Shown here piece after piece: positions 1 through 8,011 of a stretch of 14,210 nucleotides of DNA (positions are counted from its first letter, which is position 1; every line of letters begins with the position of its first letter). This DNA comes from an uncultured Gammaproteobacteria bacterium (GTDB taxonomy: Bacteria; Pseudomonadota; Gammaproteobacteria; Pseudomonadales; DT-91). A model generated the notes under the pieces. That model made no database searches, was not told the DNA's origin, and saw nothing but the letters and a program-made list of their open reading frames with translations. The DNA lies in assembly GCA_929200485.1 (NCBI GenBank), contig CAKMZU010000004.1:14584-28793 (forward strand), written 5' to 3'. Both the position numbers and the translations under genes were made by a program.

Positions 1-297
1 GAATTTCCATAGCTGGTTTTCGGATGTTGAAGAAAATGTTTCAGATGTTTTACGAGGAATTGTTCTATTTTTGTCAGTCTTAAAAAAATCATCGAACATG
101 GTTTTTACATATTTTTTAGTGGTGATATCCATATCTTCATTCGGTGGTTCAATTTTAATAATTTTTTCAGCTGTCGAGATGTAATTTTTTGTCGTTATTG
201 TGTTGGTTAAAATTAAATAACTCTGTGCATTGCAGTTAAAAAAAACTGTAATTATCATTATTGATAATAAATAATATAAAGTTAAAAAATGTCTCAT
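1..297 (-). CDS. Exported protein of unknown function, N-terminal part, cut by window edge
   Basis: An ATG at 295-297 on the minus strand opens a frame that stays open for 99 codons to the window edge, so the C-terminus is missing. The first 25 or so residues look like a Sec signal peptide. They start MRHFLTLYYLLS, continue with a hydrophobic core (IMIITVFF) and end in NCNA|QS, a plausible signal peptidase I site. No lipobox is evident. The mature part is polar and Lys/Thr/Ser-rich (for example TTKKYVKTMFDDFFK), and I recognise no domain. No strong ribosome binding site precedes the start. The gene is divergent from the exported protein gene at 646. It resembles the other AT-rich exported-protein genes of this window in composition. 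The coding call rests on the uninterrupted frame plus the signal peptide. Confidence 0.6.
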   Translation of the reverse strand, partial: MRHFLTLYYLLSIMIITVFFNCNAQSYLILTNTITTKNYISTAEKIIKIEPPNEDMDITTKKYVKTMFDDFFKTDKNRTIPRKTSETFSSTSENQLWKF

Positions 298-645
298 AAT
301 AATACCAATCTTATAACCTTAAAAATGTAAAAATATTTAATAGATAATTTTACGGTATGGAAAAAATTATTTAGTGTTTATGTGGCTTGTTAAATGCGAT
401 TTGCATGTATACCAGTAGAGAGGCTGATAGCCAAAAAGTTCATAAGGTTTATGCAATAAATCATTAAGTGTAAGTGGGTGGCCCTGATAAACTCTTTAAG
501 TTTACCTGGCTTTAGGCTGGCTATGGTATTGATGCTGTCTAAACTCTTAAATAGAGGTCTAATTTCAACTGAAATGAAAGGTTAATGAAACTTTAACGTC
601 TTTTTTGTTATCTGATTGATTATACATCTCATGTCGTTTGATATT
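298..645. other. Intergenic region between two divergent exported-protein genes
   Basis: This 348-base AT-rich stretch should hold the promoters of both flanking genes, but I cannot place convincing -35/-10 pairs. It contains two similar short words (taaactctttaa near 488 and taaactcttaaa near 538) that could be chance. No RNA gene, terminator hairpin or transposase remnant is visible. Two in-frame alternative starts of the downstream gene (TTG 616 and ATG 631) fall at its right end. Confidence 0.4.
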
Positions 646-1455
646 ATGAATATTCTACGTGTGTTGGTTTTTTTTATACTTTTTTTTACTCATGTTTTTC
701 AAGTTTCATTTTCCATGAAAAGTGAGGATGATACGTTTCTTAATTATTACAAGACAATTATGTCAAATAAAATTCCAATCGCAGAACCCCCTCAAATCGA
801 TGACGCTTTAATAACAGAGTTTCTCGATAAACAAAGACACCCTTTACTTCATAATTTAGGTACGTATACATGGCCCTATTCAGCATGGATGGATAAGGCA
901 TTTAAAAATAAATTAAAAGAGCAACATCAATGCACCAAAGGTTTGGAGATTGCTGCAGGTATGGGCGTTATATCAAAGCTAGTTGCTGAAGCCTATGGTT
1001 TTGAAATGACAATTACTGATTCGTTAGAAGAAGATTATAAAGAAAATTACAGGCTAATTGATAGCGAAGAGGATTATTTAGAAAAAGTTAGGAAGCTTAC
1101 AGCAATTAAAGCAGTTGAAGAATACAGTGAGGATAGTGATTTCTTATTAGGGTGTTACCTACCTTCTAATAATAAAGATATCATCAGTGCATTAGAGTAC
1201 TGGTCAAAAAAAGATGGTGAAAATAAAAAGCCAATATTAGTTTTAGGTAGAGAGTTTGAGCTGGAAGGCATAGATACAACGCTTAAAAAACTTGGTTACC
1301 AAGCGAATACCATCAAAGAATACCGTACACCATTAGCTGCAATAAATAACTTCAGAGAAATTGCCACATTTTATTGCAAAAATAAAAATTGCAATGCATG
1401 TATAACAATATTTAATCAATGGTTCGCTTTTGTCAGAAATAAAATTCGTTTATAG
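646..1455 (+). CDS. Exported class I methyltransferase-fold protein
   Basis: The product is 269 residues from ATG 646. Residues 1-23 form a signal peptide (MNILRVLVFFILFF core), so ATG 646 is preferred over TTG 616 or ATG 631, which add an acidic residue-containing leader before the basic start; none has a clear Shine-Dalgarno. Residues 99-107 (GLEIAAGMG) match the glycine-rich motif I of class I SAM-dependent methyltransferases. They are followed by a helix and an acidic strand end, ITD, at 123-125. The C-terminal half carries a block (EEYSEDSDFLLGC, then ALEYW and KPILVLG) that matches the protein encoded at 6742-7740, so the two look paralogous. I see no catalytic motif that identifies a substrate. 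A SAM-binding fold behind a Sec signal is odd because SAM is cytoplasmic; the protein may act outside the cell, for example in a host, or may have lost catalysis. It stands alone, convergent with the DUF1579-like gene. The methyltransferase fold is likely; the function is unknown. Confidence 0.7.
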   Translation: MNILRVLVFFILFFTHVFQVSFSMKSEDDTFLNYYKTIMSNKIPIAEPPQIDDALITEFLDKQRHPLLHNLGTYTWPYSAWMDKAFKNKLKEQHQCTKGLEIAAGMGVISKLVAEAYGFEMTITDSLEEDYKENYRLIDSEEDYLEKVRKLTAIKAVEEYSEDSDFLLGCYLPSNNKDIISALEYWSKKDGENKKPILVLGREFELEGIDTTLKKLGYQANTIKEYRTPLAAINNFREIATFYCKNKNCNACITIFNQWFAFVRNKIRL

Positions 1456-1524
1456 AATGATAGTTTACATATTTTGATAACACCCAAAGAGTTTGTTTTA
1501 TGTAATGTATCTATTTAATTGATT

Positions 1525-2028
1525 TCAATGACTTAACTGACGCTCAAATTCCATGCTTAATGTTTTTACCCTTCCAGCTTTGGTATTCTCCTGAAAAAAG
1601 TCAATGGTATGATGGTTATTATCAACAACGGTTGTTGATCTGCTGTGCTTGAGTTTACCCATGTTAGGTTCTTCGCTTTCCCACTCCATGATCAAAGCAT
1701 TGCCTTCCTTATGGCCATTATCAAAATTCATTTTCTGACTTCTATTATCGATCCAAAAACCTTCAAATTCGGCTGCTTTATCATTAAAGCCTATGAAGCC
1801 AGTGCCTAATAGTGCTTTTTGTCCATTCCTTTCTTTACCGTGAAATTCCTCTTTAAGAAAGTGTGAATCATAGATCAAGGAATTCTCCATTATTGATTCA
1901 TTCAAATCTTCTTTGCTGTAAGCAGATAATTCTGTGTCTTGAAAAGTTACTTTACCTTTAAATTTTCCTTCCAGCGATCGCAGGAAATCCAGATTTTCAT
2001 TAGGAGACGCACTAGTAGTTGAGTTCAT
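1525..2028 (-). CDS. DUF1579-like protein
   Basis: This encodes 167 residues with no signal peptide and no membrane segment. The opening LDFLRSLEGKFKGKV, the central GFIGFNDKAAEFEGFWID and the closing strand-rich segment resemble the DUF1579 family. Those are small beta-barrel proteins of about 150-170 residues whose biochemical role is not established. The ATG at 2026-2028 is supported by GAAGG about 8 bases upstream on the minus strand, the same type of ribosome binding site used by hutC. The gene is convergent with the exported methyltransferase-like gene and in line with, but 190 bases downstream of, hutH. Shared transcription is possible but no linkage in function is evident. Family assignment is from pattern recall, moderately sure. 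Confidence 0.65.
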   Translation of the reverse strand: MNSTTSASPNENLDFLRSLEGKFKGKVTFQDTELSAYSKEDLNESIMENSLIYDSHFLKEEFHGKERNGQKALLGTGFIGFNDKAAEFEGFWIDNRSQKMNFDNGHKEGNALIMEWESEEPNMGKLKHSRSTTVVDNNHHTIDFFQENTKAGRVKTLSMEFERQLSH

Positions 2029-2220
2029 ATTTTTACCTTCAGAAAATGCAGTTTCATTCTGTTAGATTGATAAATATCCAATTAGTTCTCGATCAGGCTC
2101 TGAGTTTTGACTGGATTTTAAAAAGTCTCTCTGCGTGTTATATCATTTTCGTATCGTCAGATGAATAGAATGTTCTCGATAAATCACAATCCAATTAACC
2201 TGCGGAAGGTGAAAGGTTGG

Positions 2221-3792
2221 TTAGTTACAGGTTAAATATTCTTGATATGTGTCTTTCTCTTTTGCAAATAAAACGCTGGTAAATTCTGCGCCAAGTTCAA
2301 ACAAAGCGCGATTTTTAAGTAAGGAGGTCGCCTTGTTGATATCAGGTGAAAAGTATCTGTCCTTGTCATAAAAATCTACCTGTTCTCGCAGAATAGCTTT
2401 AGCTTTTTCCAAAGCGGTTGAGCTTTTCATCGGTTTACGGAAATCCAATCCCTGGCAGGCGGCAAGCCATTCAATCGCAAGAATGCCCGTGGTATTTTCA
2501 TTCATATCCTGAAGACGCCTTGCAGCAAAGGTTGCCATAGAGACATGATCTTCCTGATTCGCAGAAGTAGGCAGGCTATCGATACTCGCTGGATGCGCAA
2601 AGGTTTTATTCTCTGAGGCCAGTGCTGCTGAGGTCACCTGAGCGATCATAAAGCCTGAGTTGACACCACCGTTATCGACTAAAAACGCAGGCAGCCCACT
2701 TAATTTGCTGTCAATTAATAAGGAAAGGCGCCTTTCACTAATGGCGCCCATCTCACTGATTGCCAAGGCGATATTGTCGGCAACCATGGCGACAGGTTCT
2801 GCGTGGAAGTTGCCACCTGAAATGATGTCTGCTGTGTCAGTAAATATCAGAGGATTGTCAGTTACCCCATTGGCTTCAACCAGTAAAATCTCTGCGGCAT
2901 GACGAAGTTGTTGAAGGCATGCTCCTAACACTTGAGGTTGGCAGCGAAGCGAGTAGGGATCCTGAACTTTGCAGCAGTTACCGTGGCTTTTTTCAATCTC
3001 TGATGCGTCAAGCAAATGCCTGAGTGTCGCGGCAACGGTCATTTGGGCATCATGCCCCCTTGCTGCATGGATTCTGTGATCAAAAGGTTTCCGTGACCCA
3101 TGAGCCGCTTCAACAGATAACGCACCAATAACCAAACTGGACGCCATGAGATTATCAGCTTCAAATAAACCGCGTAATGCCAGTGCTGTCGATACCTGAG
3201 TGCCATTCAACAGCGCAAGCCCTTCTTTAGGGTGCAGGGTGATAGGTGCAAGGCCTGCTTTAGAGAGCGCATTGATACCCGAAATGATTTCGCCTTGATA
3301 AAAGGCCAGACCTTCACCGAGCAGTATTGCACTCATATGCGCTAAAGGGGCTAAATCGCCTGATGCGCCAACGGATCCTTTCTCTGGGATGCATGGATAA
3401 ACTTCCGCGTTAAGTAGTGCGATTAAACTATGAATGACCGATAGCCGGATGCCTGAAAAACCCAGTGACAGGGAATTAATTTTTAGCAGCATGATCAGTC
3501 GAGTAGTATCTGTATCGAGATATCGGCCTGTGCCGGCGGCATGGGAGAGGACAATACTTTTTTGCAAGGACTCCAGCTCGTTTGCCTCTATGCGAGTATT
3601 GGCAAGCAATCCAAAGCCTGTATTAACCCCATAGACTGTCTTGCCATCGGATAAAACATTTTGAATGCAGTGCACGGCTTTGTTGATGGCTTTTTCTGCT
3701 GCTGGATCAAGCTTGATAGGAGTCCAGTGTTGATAGAAACTATGGCACTGCTCTAGCGAGAGTGATCCTGGTGTGAGCTGGAAACATGTCAT
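2221..3792 (-). CDS. hutH: Histidine ammonia-lyase (histidase)
   Basis: HutH deaminates L-histidine to trans-urocanate plus ammonia, the first step of histidine degradation, in the cytoplasm as a homotetramer. From ATG 3792 the product is 523 residues, slightly longer than the usual ~510. The lyase signature [14 protein letters not shown] is intact. Its Ala-Ser-Gly triad at residues 143-145 cyclises to the MIO electrophile (142-144 in the Pseudomonas enzyme). The YGVNTGFG segment near residue 54 supplies the catalytic Tyr, and the [13 protein letters not shown] region is conserved. A TTG six bases upstream (3798) is possible, but the AGAG ribosome binding site is better spaced for the ATG. 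The gene is last in hutC-hutU-hutH, 18 bases after the hutU stop, so it is very likely co-transcribed with hutU. I see no strong terminator between it and the next gene. Confidence 0.97.
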   Translation of the reverse strand: MTCFQLTPGSLSLEQCHSFYQHWTPIKLDPAAEKAINKAVHCIQNVLSDGKTVYGVNTGFGLLANTRIEANELESLQKSIVLSHAAGTGRYLDTDTTRLIMLLKINSLSLGFSGIRLSVIHSLIALLNAEVYPCIPEKGSVGASGDLAPLAHMSAILLGEGLAFYQGEIISGINALSKAGLAPITLHPKEGLALLNGTQVSTALALRGLFEADNLMASSLVIGALSVEAAHGSRKPFDHRIHAARGHDAQMTVAATLRHLLDASEIEKSHGNCCKVQDPYSLRCQPQVLGACLQQLRHAAEILLVEANGVTDNPLIFTDTADIISGGNFHAEPVAMVADNIALAISEMGAISERRLSLLIDSKLSGLPAFLVDNGGVNSGFMIAQVTSAALASENKTFAHPASIDSLPTSANQEDHVSMATFAARRLQDMNENTTGILAIEWLAACQGLDFRKPMKSSTALEKAKAILREQVDFYDKDRYFSPDINKATSLLKNRALFELGAEFTSVLFAKEKDTYQEYLTCN

Positions 3793-3810
3793 GGGCAATC
3801 TCTGAGTTAG

Positions 3811-5517
3811 TTACAATCTGAGCATTGGCAGATCAAGTTTATTTTCTTTCGCGCATTTCATCGCAATCTCATAGCCTGCATCGGCGTGTCGCATGACGCC
3901 TGACGCCGGGTCATTAAATAACACCCGATCAATACGTTGCTGTGCCGCTGTTGAACCATCGCAGACAATGACGACGCCAGCATGTTGGCTAAAACCCATG
4001 CCGACGCCGCCGCCATGATGAATGCTAACCCAGGTTGCGCCACCTGCGGTGTTAAGCAGCGCGTTGAGTAAAGGCCAATCCGATACAGCATCCGAGCCAT
4101 CTAACATGCCTTCTGTTTCTCTGTTAGGGGATGCAACAGATCCGGAATCCAAATGATCACGACCAATCACAACAGGCGCAGATAATTCGCCGCTGTTGAC
4201 CATTTCATTAAAAGCCAGACCCAGGCGAACGCGATCTTTGATGCCAACCCAGCAGATTCTCGAAGGTAATCCTTGAAACGCAATGCGCTCTTTAGCCATG
4301 TCGAGCCAATGGTGCAGGTGCAAATCATCAGGGATAAGTTCTTTGACTTTTTGATCGGTTTTATAAATATCCTCTGGATCTCCTGACAGAGCCACCCAGC
4401 GAAAAGGACCAATGCCTTCACAAAAAAGTGGTCGAATATATGCAGGGACAAAACCTGGGTAATCAAAGGCGTGATCGACGCCTTGCTCATAAGCCATTTG
4501 ACGAATATTGTTACCGTAATCGAATGTGACAGCACCGCGTTTCTGCAGGGTAAGCATGGCGTTGACCTGGTTAGCCATGGACAACTTGGCAGCCTTGATC
4601 ACGGCTTTCTCGTTAACTTGTCTTTCTTTGGATGCTTTTTCCATGCTCCAGTTCTGAGGCAGGTAGCCGTTGAGAGGATCGTGTGCGCTGGTTTGATCGG
4701 TGACAACATCTGGGGTGATCTGTTTTTCAACCAGCTCTGCATAAATATCAGCCGCATTGCCTAACAGACCAATACTTGTAGGTTTGGCTTCTTTTTTAGC
4801 CTGCGCCAGCATGGTCAGCGCTTCGTTTAAGGCGGTTGCTTTTTTATCGAGGTAGCGGGTTTTCAAACGAAAATCGATTCGGCTTTCATCGCACTCTACC
4901 GCAATTATTGAAAAGCCTGCCATCGTTGCTGCTAAGGGTTGAGCGCCACCCATGCCACCGAGCCCGCCAGTTAAAATCCATTTATGGTTGGGGTTGCCAT
5001 TGAAGTGCTGTTTTGCCACAGCCACAAAAGTTTCATAAGTTCCCTGAACGATCCCTTGGGAGCCTATATAAATCCAGGAGCCGGCGGTCATTTGCCCGTA
5101 CATCATCAATCCTGCTTTGTCGAGTTGATGAAAGTGTTCCCACGATGCCCAATGAGGAACCAGATTGGAGTTTGCCAGCAAAACTCTTGGACTGTCAGGG
5201 TGGGTTTTAAACACGCCGACAGGCTTGCCACTTTGTATGAGAAGACTTTCATCCTCTTCGAGTCGCTTGAGGGTTTCAATAATAGTGTCGAACGACTCCC
5301 AATCTCTTGCTGCGCGCCCAATACCACCATAAACAATCAGGCTTTCGGGATGTTCGGCTACCTCAGGATCAAGATTGTTCATCAGCATGCGCATGGGGGC
5401 TTCTGTTAGCCAGCTTTTGGCAGTAATCTGATTGCCACGAGGCGCTGAGATTTTTCTTTGTTTGTCGATACGGATGTCGATACGATTGTCTATGGGTTTT
5501 TTTTGCGAGTTGGTCAT
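3811..5517 (-). CDS. hutU: Urocanate hydratase (urocanase)
   Basis: HutU adds water to urocanate to give imidazolonepropionate, using tightly bound NAD+ as an electrophile. The product is 568 residues (family about 555-560). Conserved blocks are [21 protein letters not shown] near the N-terminus, the NAD-binding loop [11 protein letters not shown] (183-193), the block [11 protein letters not shown] with Cys422 at the position of the known catalytic Cys410, and the C-terminal [15 protein letters not shown]. The N-terminus is about a dozen residues longer than usual and contains an imperfect NRIDIRIDK repeat. That repeat comes from a tandem TGTCGATACG duplication at 5463-5484 on the plus strand. 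GGAGA lies about 10 bases upstream of the ATG. The gene follows hutC by 56 bases, a gap that holds an operator-like palindrome, so it may be expressed both with hutC and from its own repressed promoter. Confidence 0.97.
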   Translation of the reverse strand: MTNSQKKPIDNRIDIRIDKQRKISAPRGNQITAKSWLTEAPMRMLMNNLDPEVAEHPESLIVYGGIGRAARDWESFDTIIETLKRLEEDESLLIQSGKPVGVFKTHPDSPRVLLANSNLVPHWASWEHFHQLDKAGLMMYGQMTAGSWIYIGSQGIVQGTYETFVAVAKQHFNGNPNHKWILTGGLGGMGGAQPLAATMAGFSIIAVECDESRIDFRLKTRYLDKKATALNEALTMLAQAKKEAKPTSIGLLGNAADIYAELVEKQITPDVVTDQTSAHDPLNGYLPQNWSMEKASKERQVNEKAVIKAAKLSMANQVNAMLTLQKRGAVTFDYGNNIRQMAYEQGVDHAFDYPGFVPAYIRPLFCEGIGPFRWVALSGDPEDIYKTDQKVKELIPDDLHLHHWLDMAKERIAFQGLPSRICWVGIKDRVRLGLAFNEMVNSGELSAPVVIGRDHLDSGSVASPNRETEGMLDGSDAVSDWPLLNALLNTAGGATWVSIHHGGGVGMGFSQHAGVVIVCDGSTAAQQRIDRVLFNDPASGVMRHADAGYEIAMKCAKENKLDLPMLRL

Positions 5518-5549
5518 GATTCGTTGGTCTCCATCGTTGAGAACCTCAG

Positions 5550-5565
5550 GATTGATTACACAAGT
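5550..5565. promoter_or_regulatory. Weak HutC-operator-like palindrome upstream of hutU
   Basis: The plus strand reads GATTGATTACACAAGT. On the minus strand this gives ACTTGT followed by a degraded right arm, with TTG..TA..CAA retained. It shares 10 of 16 positions with the stronger site upstream of hutC (6284-6299) when read in the same orientation. It lies 33-48 bases upstream of the hutU ATG, in the only sizeable gap of the hutCUH cluster, where a repressor could block a hutU promoter. The match is partial, so this is a candidate only. Confidence 0.4.
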
Positions 5566-5573
5566 ACTATCAT

Positions 5574-6266
5574 CTATTCATCACTGGATAATTGAAAACG
5601 ATCGGCGGGATGCGTCAGTCGGGCAAAGCTGATCAGTTGGTTGTTACTGTAGGAGTGCCTTACTATTTGCAGGCAAGGTTCGCCGGCTTTCATCGCTAAA
5701 AATTCAGCCTGTGTTTCTGAGGCGGTTGTTGCTTGAATGCGATGCCTGGCTTTTTCTAATGGTGCAACAACTGATAAATAATGATTAGTCGTCATTTGAG
5801 TGAAGTCCTGTTCAAGAAAGAACGGTACCGCGCAACTATTGACCCAGCGTTCTTCAACTTGAACGGGCAGTTCATCTTCATAATGAATCATCAGGCTATA
5901 AAAGGGGAGCGAGTATTGCGCATCAAATAAATGCTGAATATCTCTTGGTGAATCGGTCTGTTTAAGTTCGATGATTGACAACCGATGGTGATGCCCACGG
6001 TTCTGGATTTCATCTGCAATATTTTTAATTTCAAGTGTTGATGTGATGGCACTGATATTGGATACAAAAGTGCCTTTGCCATGAACCCGAAAAAGGATCC
6101 CCTCATTCACCAGTTGATCAATTGCTTTTCGCGCAGTCATGCGTGAAACCTGATACTGGTCTGATAGCCCATGCTCAGAGAGGATTTTATCGTTGGTCTT
6201 GAGTTTTTTTGCCTTGATACTGTCGATGATATCCTTGGCGATTTTTTTCCAGGTTGGTTCGGACAT
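5574..6266 (-). CDS. hutC: GntR/HutC-family repressor of histidine utilisation
   Basis: HutC represses hut genes and is released by urocanate. The 230-residue product has an N-terminal winged helix-turn-helix (residues 1-70). Its recognition helix region is [17 protein letters not shown] (40-56) and its wing is GKGTFV (64-69). A C-terminal UTRA ligand-binding domain (about 75-225) contains the typical VQVEERWVN and [17 protein letters not shown] segments. GAAGG about 12 bases upstream of the ATG serves as ribosome binding site. A 16-bp operator lies directly upstream of that, so the gene is probably autoregulated. It heads the hutC-hutU-hutH cluster, and its first 20 or so codons occur again as a frameshifted remnant upstream of hutI (7869-7946). 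The assignment is strong from both domain order and context. Confidence 0.95.
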   Translation of the reverse strand: MSEPTWKKIAKDIIDSIKAKKLKTNDKILSEHGLSDQYQVSRMTARKAIDQLVNEGILFRVHGKGTFVSNISAITSTLEIKNIADEIQNRGHHHRLSIIELKQTDSPRDIQHLFDAQYSLPFYSLMIHYEDELPVQVEERWVNSCAVPFFLEQDFTQMTTNHYLSVVAPLEKARHRIQATTASETQAEFLAMKAGEPCLQIVRHSYSNNQLISFARLTHPADRFQLSSDE

Positions 6267-6283
6267 AAAACTTTATACCTTCA

Positions 6284-6299
6284 AGTTGTCTATACAAGT
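6284..6299. promoter_or_regulatory. HutC operator, copy A (hutC promoter)
   Basis: AGTTGTCTATACAAGT is an imperfect palindrome (12 of 16 positions symmetric; TTGT.TA.ACAA core). It is of the kind expected for a HutC/GntR-family dimer. It sits 18-33 bases upstream of the hutC ATG, next to the ribosome binding site, and is conserved without change in copy B upstream of hutI. On the minus strand its TTGTATAGA could also form part of a -10 element, which would fit repression by occlusion. That last point is inference. Confidence 0.65.
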
Positions 6300-6331
6300 A
6301 GATATTAATAAAGAAAAAAAGTTTATTATTG

Positions 6332-6358
6332 GTGGGTAAAATTTTTATGGGAGAGTGA
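6332..6358 (+). pseudogene. Remnant of the hutI 5' end
   Basis: At the exact position matching the hutI start codon, copy A has GTG in place of ATG. Its codons read V-G-K-I-F-M-G-E-stop, against M-K-K-I-F-L-L-E-N in intact hutI (8012). The reading frame is aligned without gaps until the TGA at 6356-6358. This shows that copy A once led into hutI, so hutC and hutI were originally adjacent and divergent. There is no homology to hutI beyond this point. Confidence 0.7.
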
Positions 6359-6741
6359 AAAAATCTAATGTCTTCCGATGTTCGATTATTAATTCTTGTA
6401 TAAGGAGTAGCATTTATCCCCAATTTTCGCCCTGAGATTGTTGAAGGCTATTCTAAAAGTGCTGCGATAATTAGAATTACCCTTAATACTAAATCGGATA
6501 CAACACTTGAGTTGAGTGTTGCAGTGCTTCGTTATCTGTGTTCTTTTTTGTAAATATTTAAACACCGTTGAACTATAGCATTTATTTCTAATCCATAGTT
6601 GAGATAGCTTGATGAGTGACAGTTTGAATTTTAATAGATTAAATTTCATGGTTTTCTCTTTTATTTTAAACCCCAAATAAAATTCATTTAATATGAATGG
6701 AAATAAAACCAAGTTCATGAATCTATAAGATGTAGAATAAA
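6359..6741. other. Left flank of the inserted segment, no gene seen
   Basis: This 383-base AT-rich stretch lies between the truncated hutI start and the exported methyltransferase-like gene. It contains a perfect 7-bp inverted repeat with a 7-base loop at 6501-6521 (CAACACT/AGTGTTG) and a 6-bp inverted repeat with a 5-base loop at 6682-6698 (ATTCAT/ATGAAT). The second lies 44 bases before the next start and could be a protein-binding site. An AAGGAG near 6402-6407 is not followed by a usable start. I see no transposase, tRNA or integrase remnant. Confidence 0.45.
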
Positions 6742-7740
6742 ATGAAGCCTGTTTATCTTTTGTTTTTTTGTCTTTCATATTTTTGTCTTTCATATAATAG
6801 TTATAGCGCATGGAGTCTGTTTAGTGTTACAAGCGGGTCTAGTGTATTTAGTATCGCTGGGGGTGCGAGTTTATTAAGTGGAACTAGTGTATTTAGTGTA
6901 TTAAGTGGAGCTAGTGGTGTTAGCCTGCTGAATGCATATAAAGTATTGAGCGCATTAGGTTTATCCTCAAAATCGAGTGATTATGAAGATCCCAAAGAGA
7001 TCTCGGAAGATTTAAGAAAATATGTTAATTTTATAGAAAATATACATACATTAAAAAAACATAGAGTCCCTGAATCATGGAACTGGATGGATATTAAATA
7101 TTCTGATGAGGACTATATGAAATATGCACAAAAAAACATGAATTTAGATCCGTCCTGTAAAGTTACAATTAAAGACAGCTTTCTAAAAGATAAATTTGGC
7201 ATGGAAACCGTTGCAGATATTGAGACTGCCAGTGATCTCGTAATGGTTCTGAAAGAGCGCGTCGGCAAGAAAAAATTGAATATACTTGATATAAGAGCCG
7301 GAAGAGGGTGGTGGGCTCAGGCTATAAAGGAAGTGGATCCTTGCACTACCGTAGTCGCAACTGATGTAAATGGTTACTCACTAGAAAAAGGCAGCTCTCC
7401 TGGCTCTTTAACAGAGGTATTAAAAAAAGACTATAAAGAAGCAATCAAGGATTATGGAGGTGATGCAGATGTACTTTTTGCAAACTTTGGGAATTCTGAC
7501 AATCACCCTGAATTTCTGGAGGCGCTTAAACAATGGCCAGATGATAAACCTATCATTATTGTTTCGGAAAAAATGAAGTCTTCCCATCACTCTGATTTAA
7601 ACGAGAGTAGTCTATTAATCCCTTATAAGGCTTTATGGGCTCAATACCAAGACCCCAAATCAAATGGTTTACTAAATAACGATGGTTTTTATTTATGCAG
7701 CAAAGACGATTTCGTTCATGAGGTTGATGAGTCACCTTGA
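6742..7740 (+). CDS. Exported methyltransferase-fold protein with Ser/Gly repeats, inserted between hutC and hutI
   Basis: The product is 332 residues. Residues 1-23 form a signal peptide ending SYSA|W, and its core contains the duplicated word FCLSY. Residues 25-58 hold three copies of S-[VL]-F-S-[VI]-x-[SG]-G-[AS]-S, a small-residue hydrophobic stretch that continues to about residue 75 and may associate with membranes. The main domain carries LDIRAGRGWW (182-191), a class I methyltransferase-type motif I, then VATDVN (205-210) as the acidic strand end. The segment YGGDADVLFANF, then ALKQWPDDKPIIIV, parallels EYSEDSDFLLGC, then ALEYW and KPILVLG, in the protein at 646-1455, so the two appear paralogous. 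It has no evident role in histidine breakdown. It lies inside the segment bounded by the hutC/hutI direct repeats and is more AT-rich than the hut genes, which fits insertion. Substrate and enzymatic activity are unknown. Confidence 0.75.
   Translation: MKPVYLLFFCLSYFCLSYNSYSAWSLFSVTSGSSVFSIAGGASLLSGTSVFSVLSGASGVSLLNAYKVLSALGLSSKSSDYEDPKEISEDLRKYVNFIENIHTLKKHRVPESWNWMDIKYSDEDYMKYAQKNMNLDPSCKVTIKDSFLKDKFGMETVADIETASDLVMVLKERVGKKKLNILDIRAGRGWWAQAIKEVDPCTTVVATDVNGYSLEKGSSPGSLTEVLKKDYKEAIKDYGGDADVLFANFGNSDNHPEFLEALKQWPDDKPIIIVSEKMKSSHHSDLNESSLLIPYKALWAQYQDPKSNGLLNNDGFYLCSKDDFVHEVDESP
6765..6794. repeat. Perfect 15-bp tandem duplication in signal-peptide coding
   Basis: The word TTTTTGTCTTTCATA occurs twice back to back (6765-6779 and 6780-6794). 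It is a multiple of three and keeps the frame, duplicating residues of the hydrophobic core (FCLSY twice). It looks like recent replication slippage within the exported protein gene. Confidence 0.9.
6814..6915 (+). repeat. Coding repeat: three Ser/Gly-rich units
   Basis: Residues 25-33, 34-43 and 49-58 of the protein at 6742 follow S-[VL]-F-S-[VI]-x-[SG]-G-[AS]-S. At DNA level, AGTGTATTTAGT occurs at 6841 and again at 6886, 45 bases apart. The repeat lies directly after the signal peptide and before the globular domain. Confidence 0.8.
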
Positions 7741-7868
7741 TCTCCAATGAGATTTCATTCGCCTCTCAAATCAAGAATCGACAATTTTTAAAAACTTGCT
7801 CAGATTGCCTCTTTAGATTTTTTGACTTTCATTCGTAAAATCATGATATCCTTTGAATAGAAGAAATT

Positions 7869-7946
7869 TTATCGTTGATTTTGAGGTTTTTTTACCTTGA
7901 TACTGTCGATAATGTTCTTGCGATTTTTCCAGATTGGCTCCAGCAT
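7869..7946 (-). pseudogene. Frameshifted remnant of the hutC 5' end
   Basis: Reading minus from ATG 7946 gives M-L-E-P-I-W-K-N-R-K-N-I-I-D-S-I-K-V-K-K and then a stop at 7869-7871. HutC begins [22 protein letters not shown] three-base net loss after the Trp codon keeps the frame. One extra base after the KK codons then shifts it and creates the stop. The remnant keeps the ribosome binding site region (GAAGG, though with a changed spacer base). A 25-residue peptide could still be made, but no helix-turn-helix would result. Confidence 0.8.
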
Positions 7947-7963
7947 AAAACTTTTTACCTTCA

Positions 7964-7979
7964 AGTTGTCTATACAAGT
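7964..7979. promoter_or_regulatory. HutC operator, copy B (hutI promoter)
   Basis: The 16-base palindrome AGTTGTCTATACAAGT is identical to that at 6284-6299 and lies 33-48 bases upstream of the hutI ATG. Its perfect conservation inside a repeat that has otherwise accumulated substitutions and indels suggests it is still selected as the operator for hutI-hutG. Actual binding is inferred, not shown. Confidence 0.65.
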
Positions 7980-8011
7980 AGATATCGATAAAGAAAAAAA
8001 GTTTATTGTTG

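Larger units (their letters stand above)
6184..6358. repeat. Direct repeat copy A: hutC start, operator, dead hutI start
   Basis: This segment aligns with 7866-8038 in the same orientation. From 6264 to 6330 I count 63 identities in 67 positions at a constant offset of 1680 bases, and 6276-6305 is identical over 30 bases. To the left the match runs into the hutC coding region with small indels. To the right it covers the position equivalent to the hutI start codon and ends near 6358. Copy A carries the functional 5' end of hutC and a ruined 5' end of hutI. Confidence 0.9.

Noticed and set aside
2070..2200. Repeated words (tccaatta, gttctcgat) between hutH and the DUF1579-like gene
   Set aside because: They are short, in different order and AT-rich, consistent with chance.
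4167..5409. Several open frames on both strands inside hutU
   Set aside because: They are shadows of the hutU coding frame, which is fully accounted for by conserved urocanase blocks.
6395..6402. CTTGTATA, resembling half of the HutC operator
   Set aside because: The other half-site is absent and there is no hut gene start close by.
6501..6521. 7-bp inverted repeat as a terminator
   Set aside because: No adjacent T-run on either strand and no gene ending next to it. It is kept only as a structural note in the flank description.
6413..6553. Plus-strand open frame (RPEIVEGYSKSAA...) possibly from a decayed gene
   Set aside because: It has no start codon after the nearby AAGGAG and no recognisable family, so it cannot be told from chance.
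6389..6811. 140-codon minus-strand open frame upstream of and overlapping the exported gene at 6742
   Set aside because: Its N-terminus is only the antisense of the signal-peptide tandem repeat. The rest is Lys/Asn-rich without a domain, and there is no convincing ribosome binding site.
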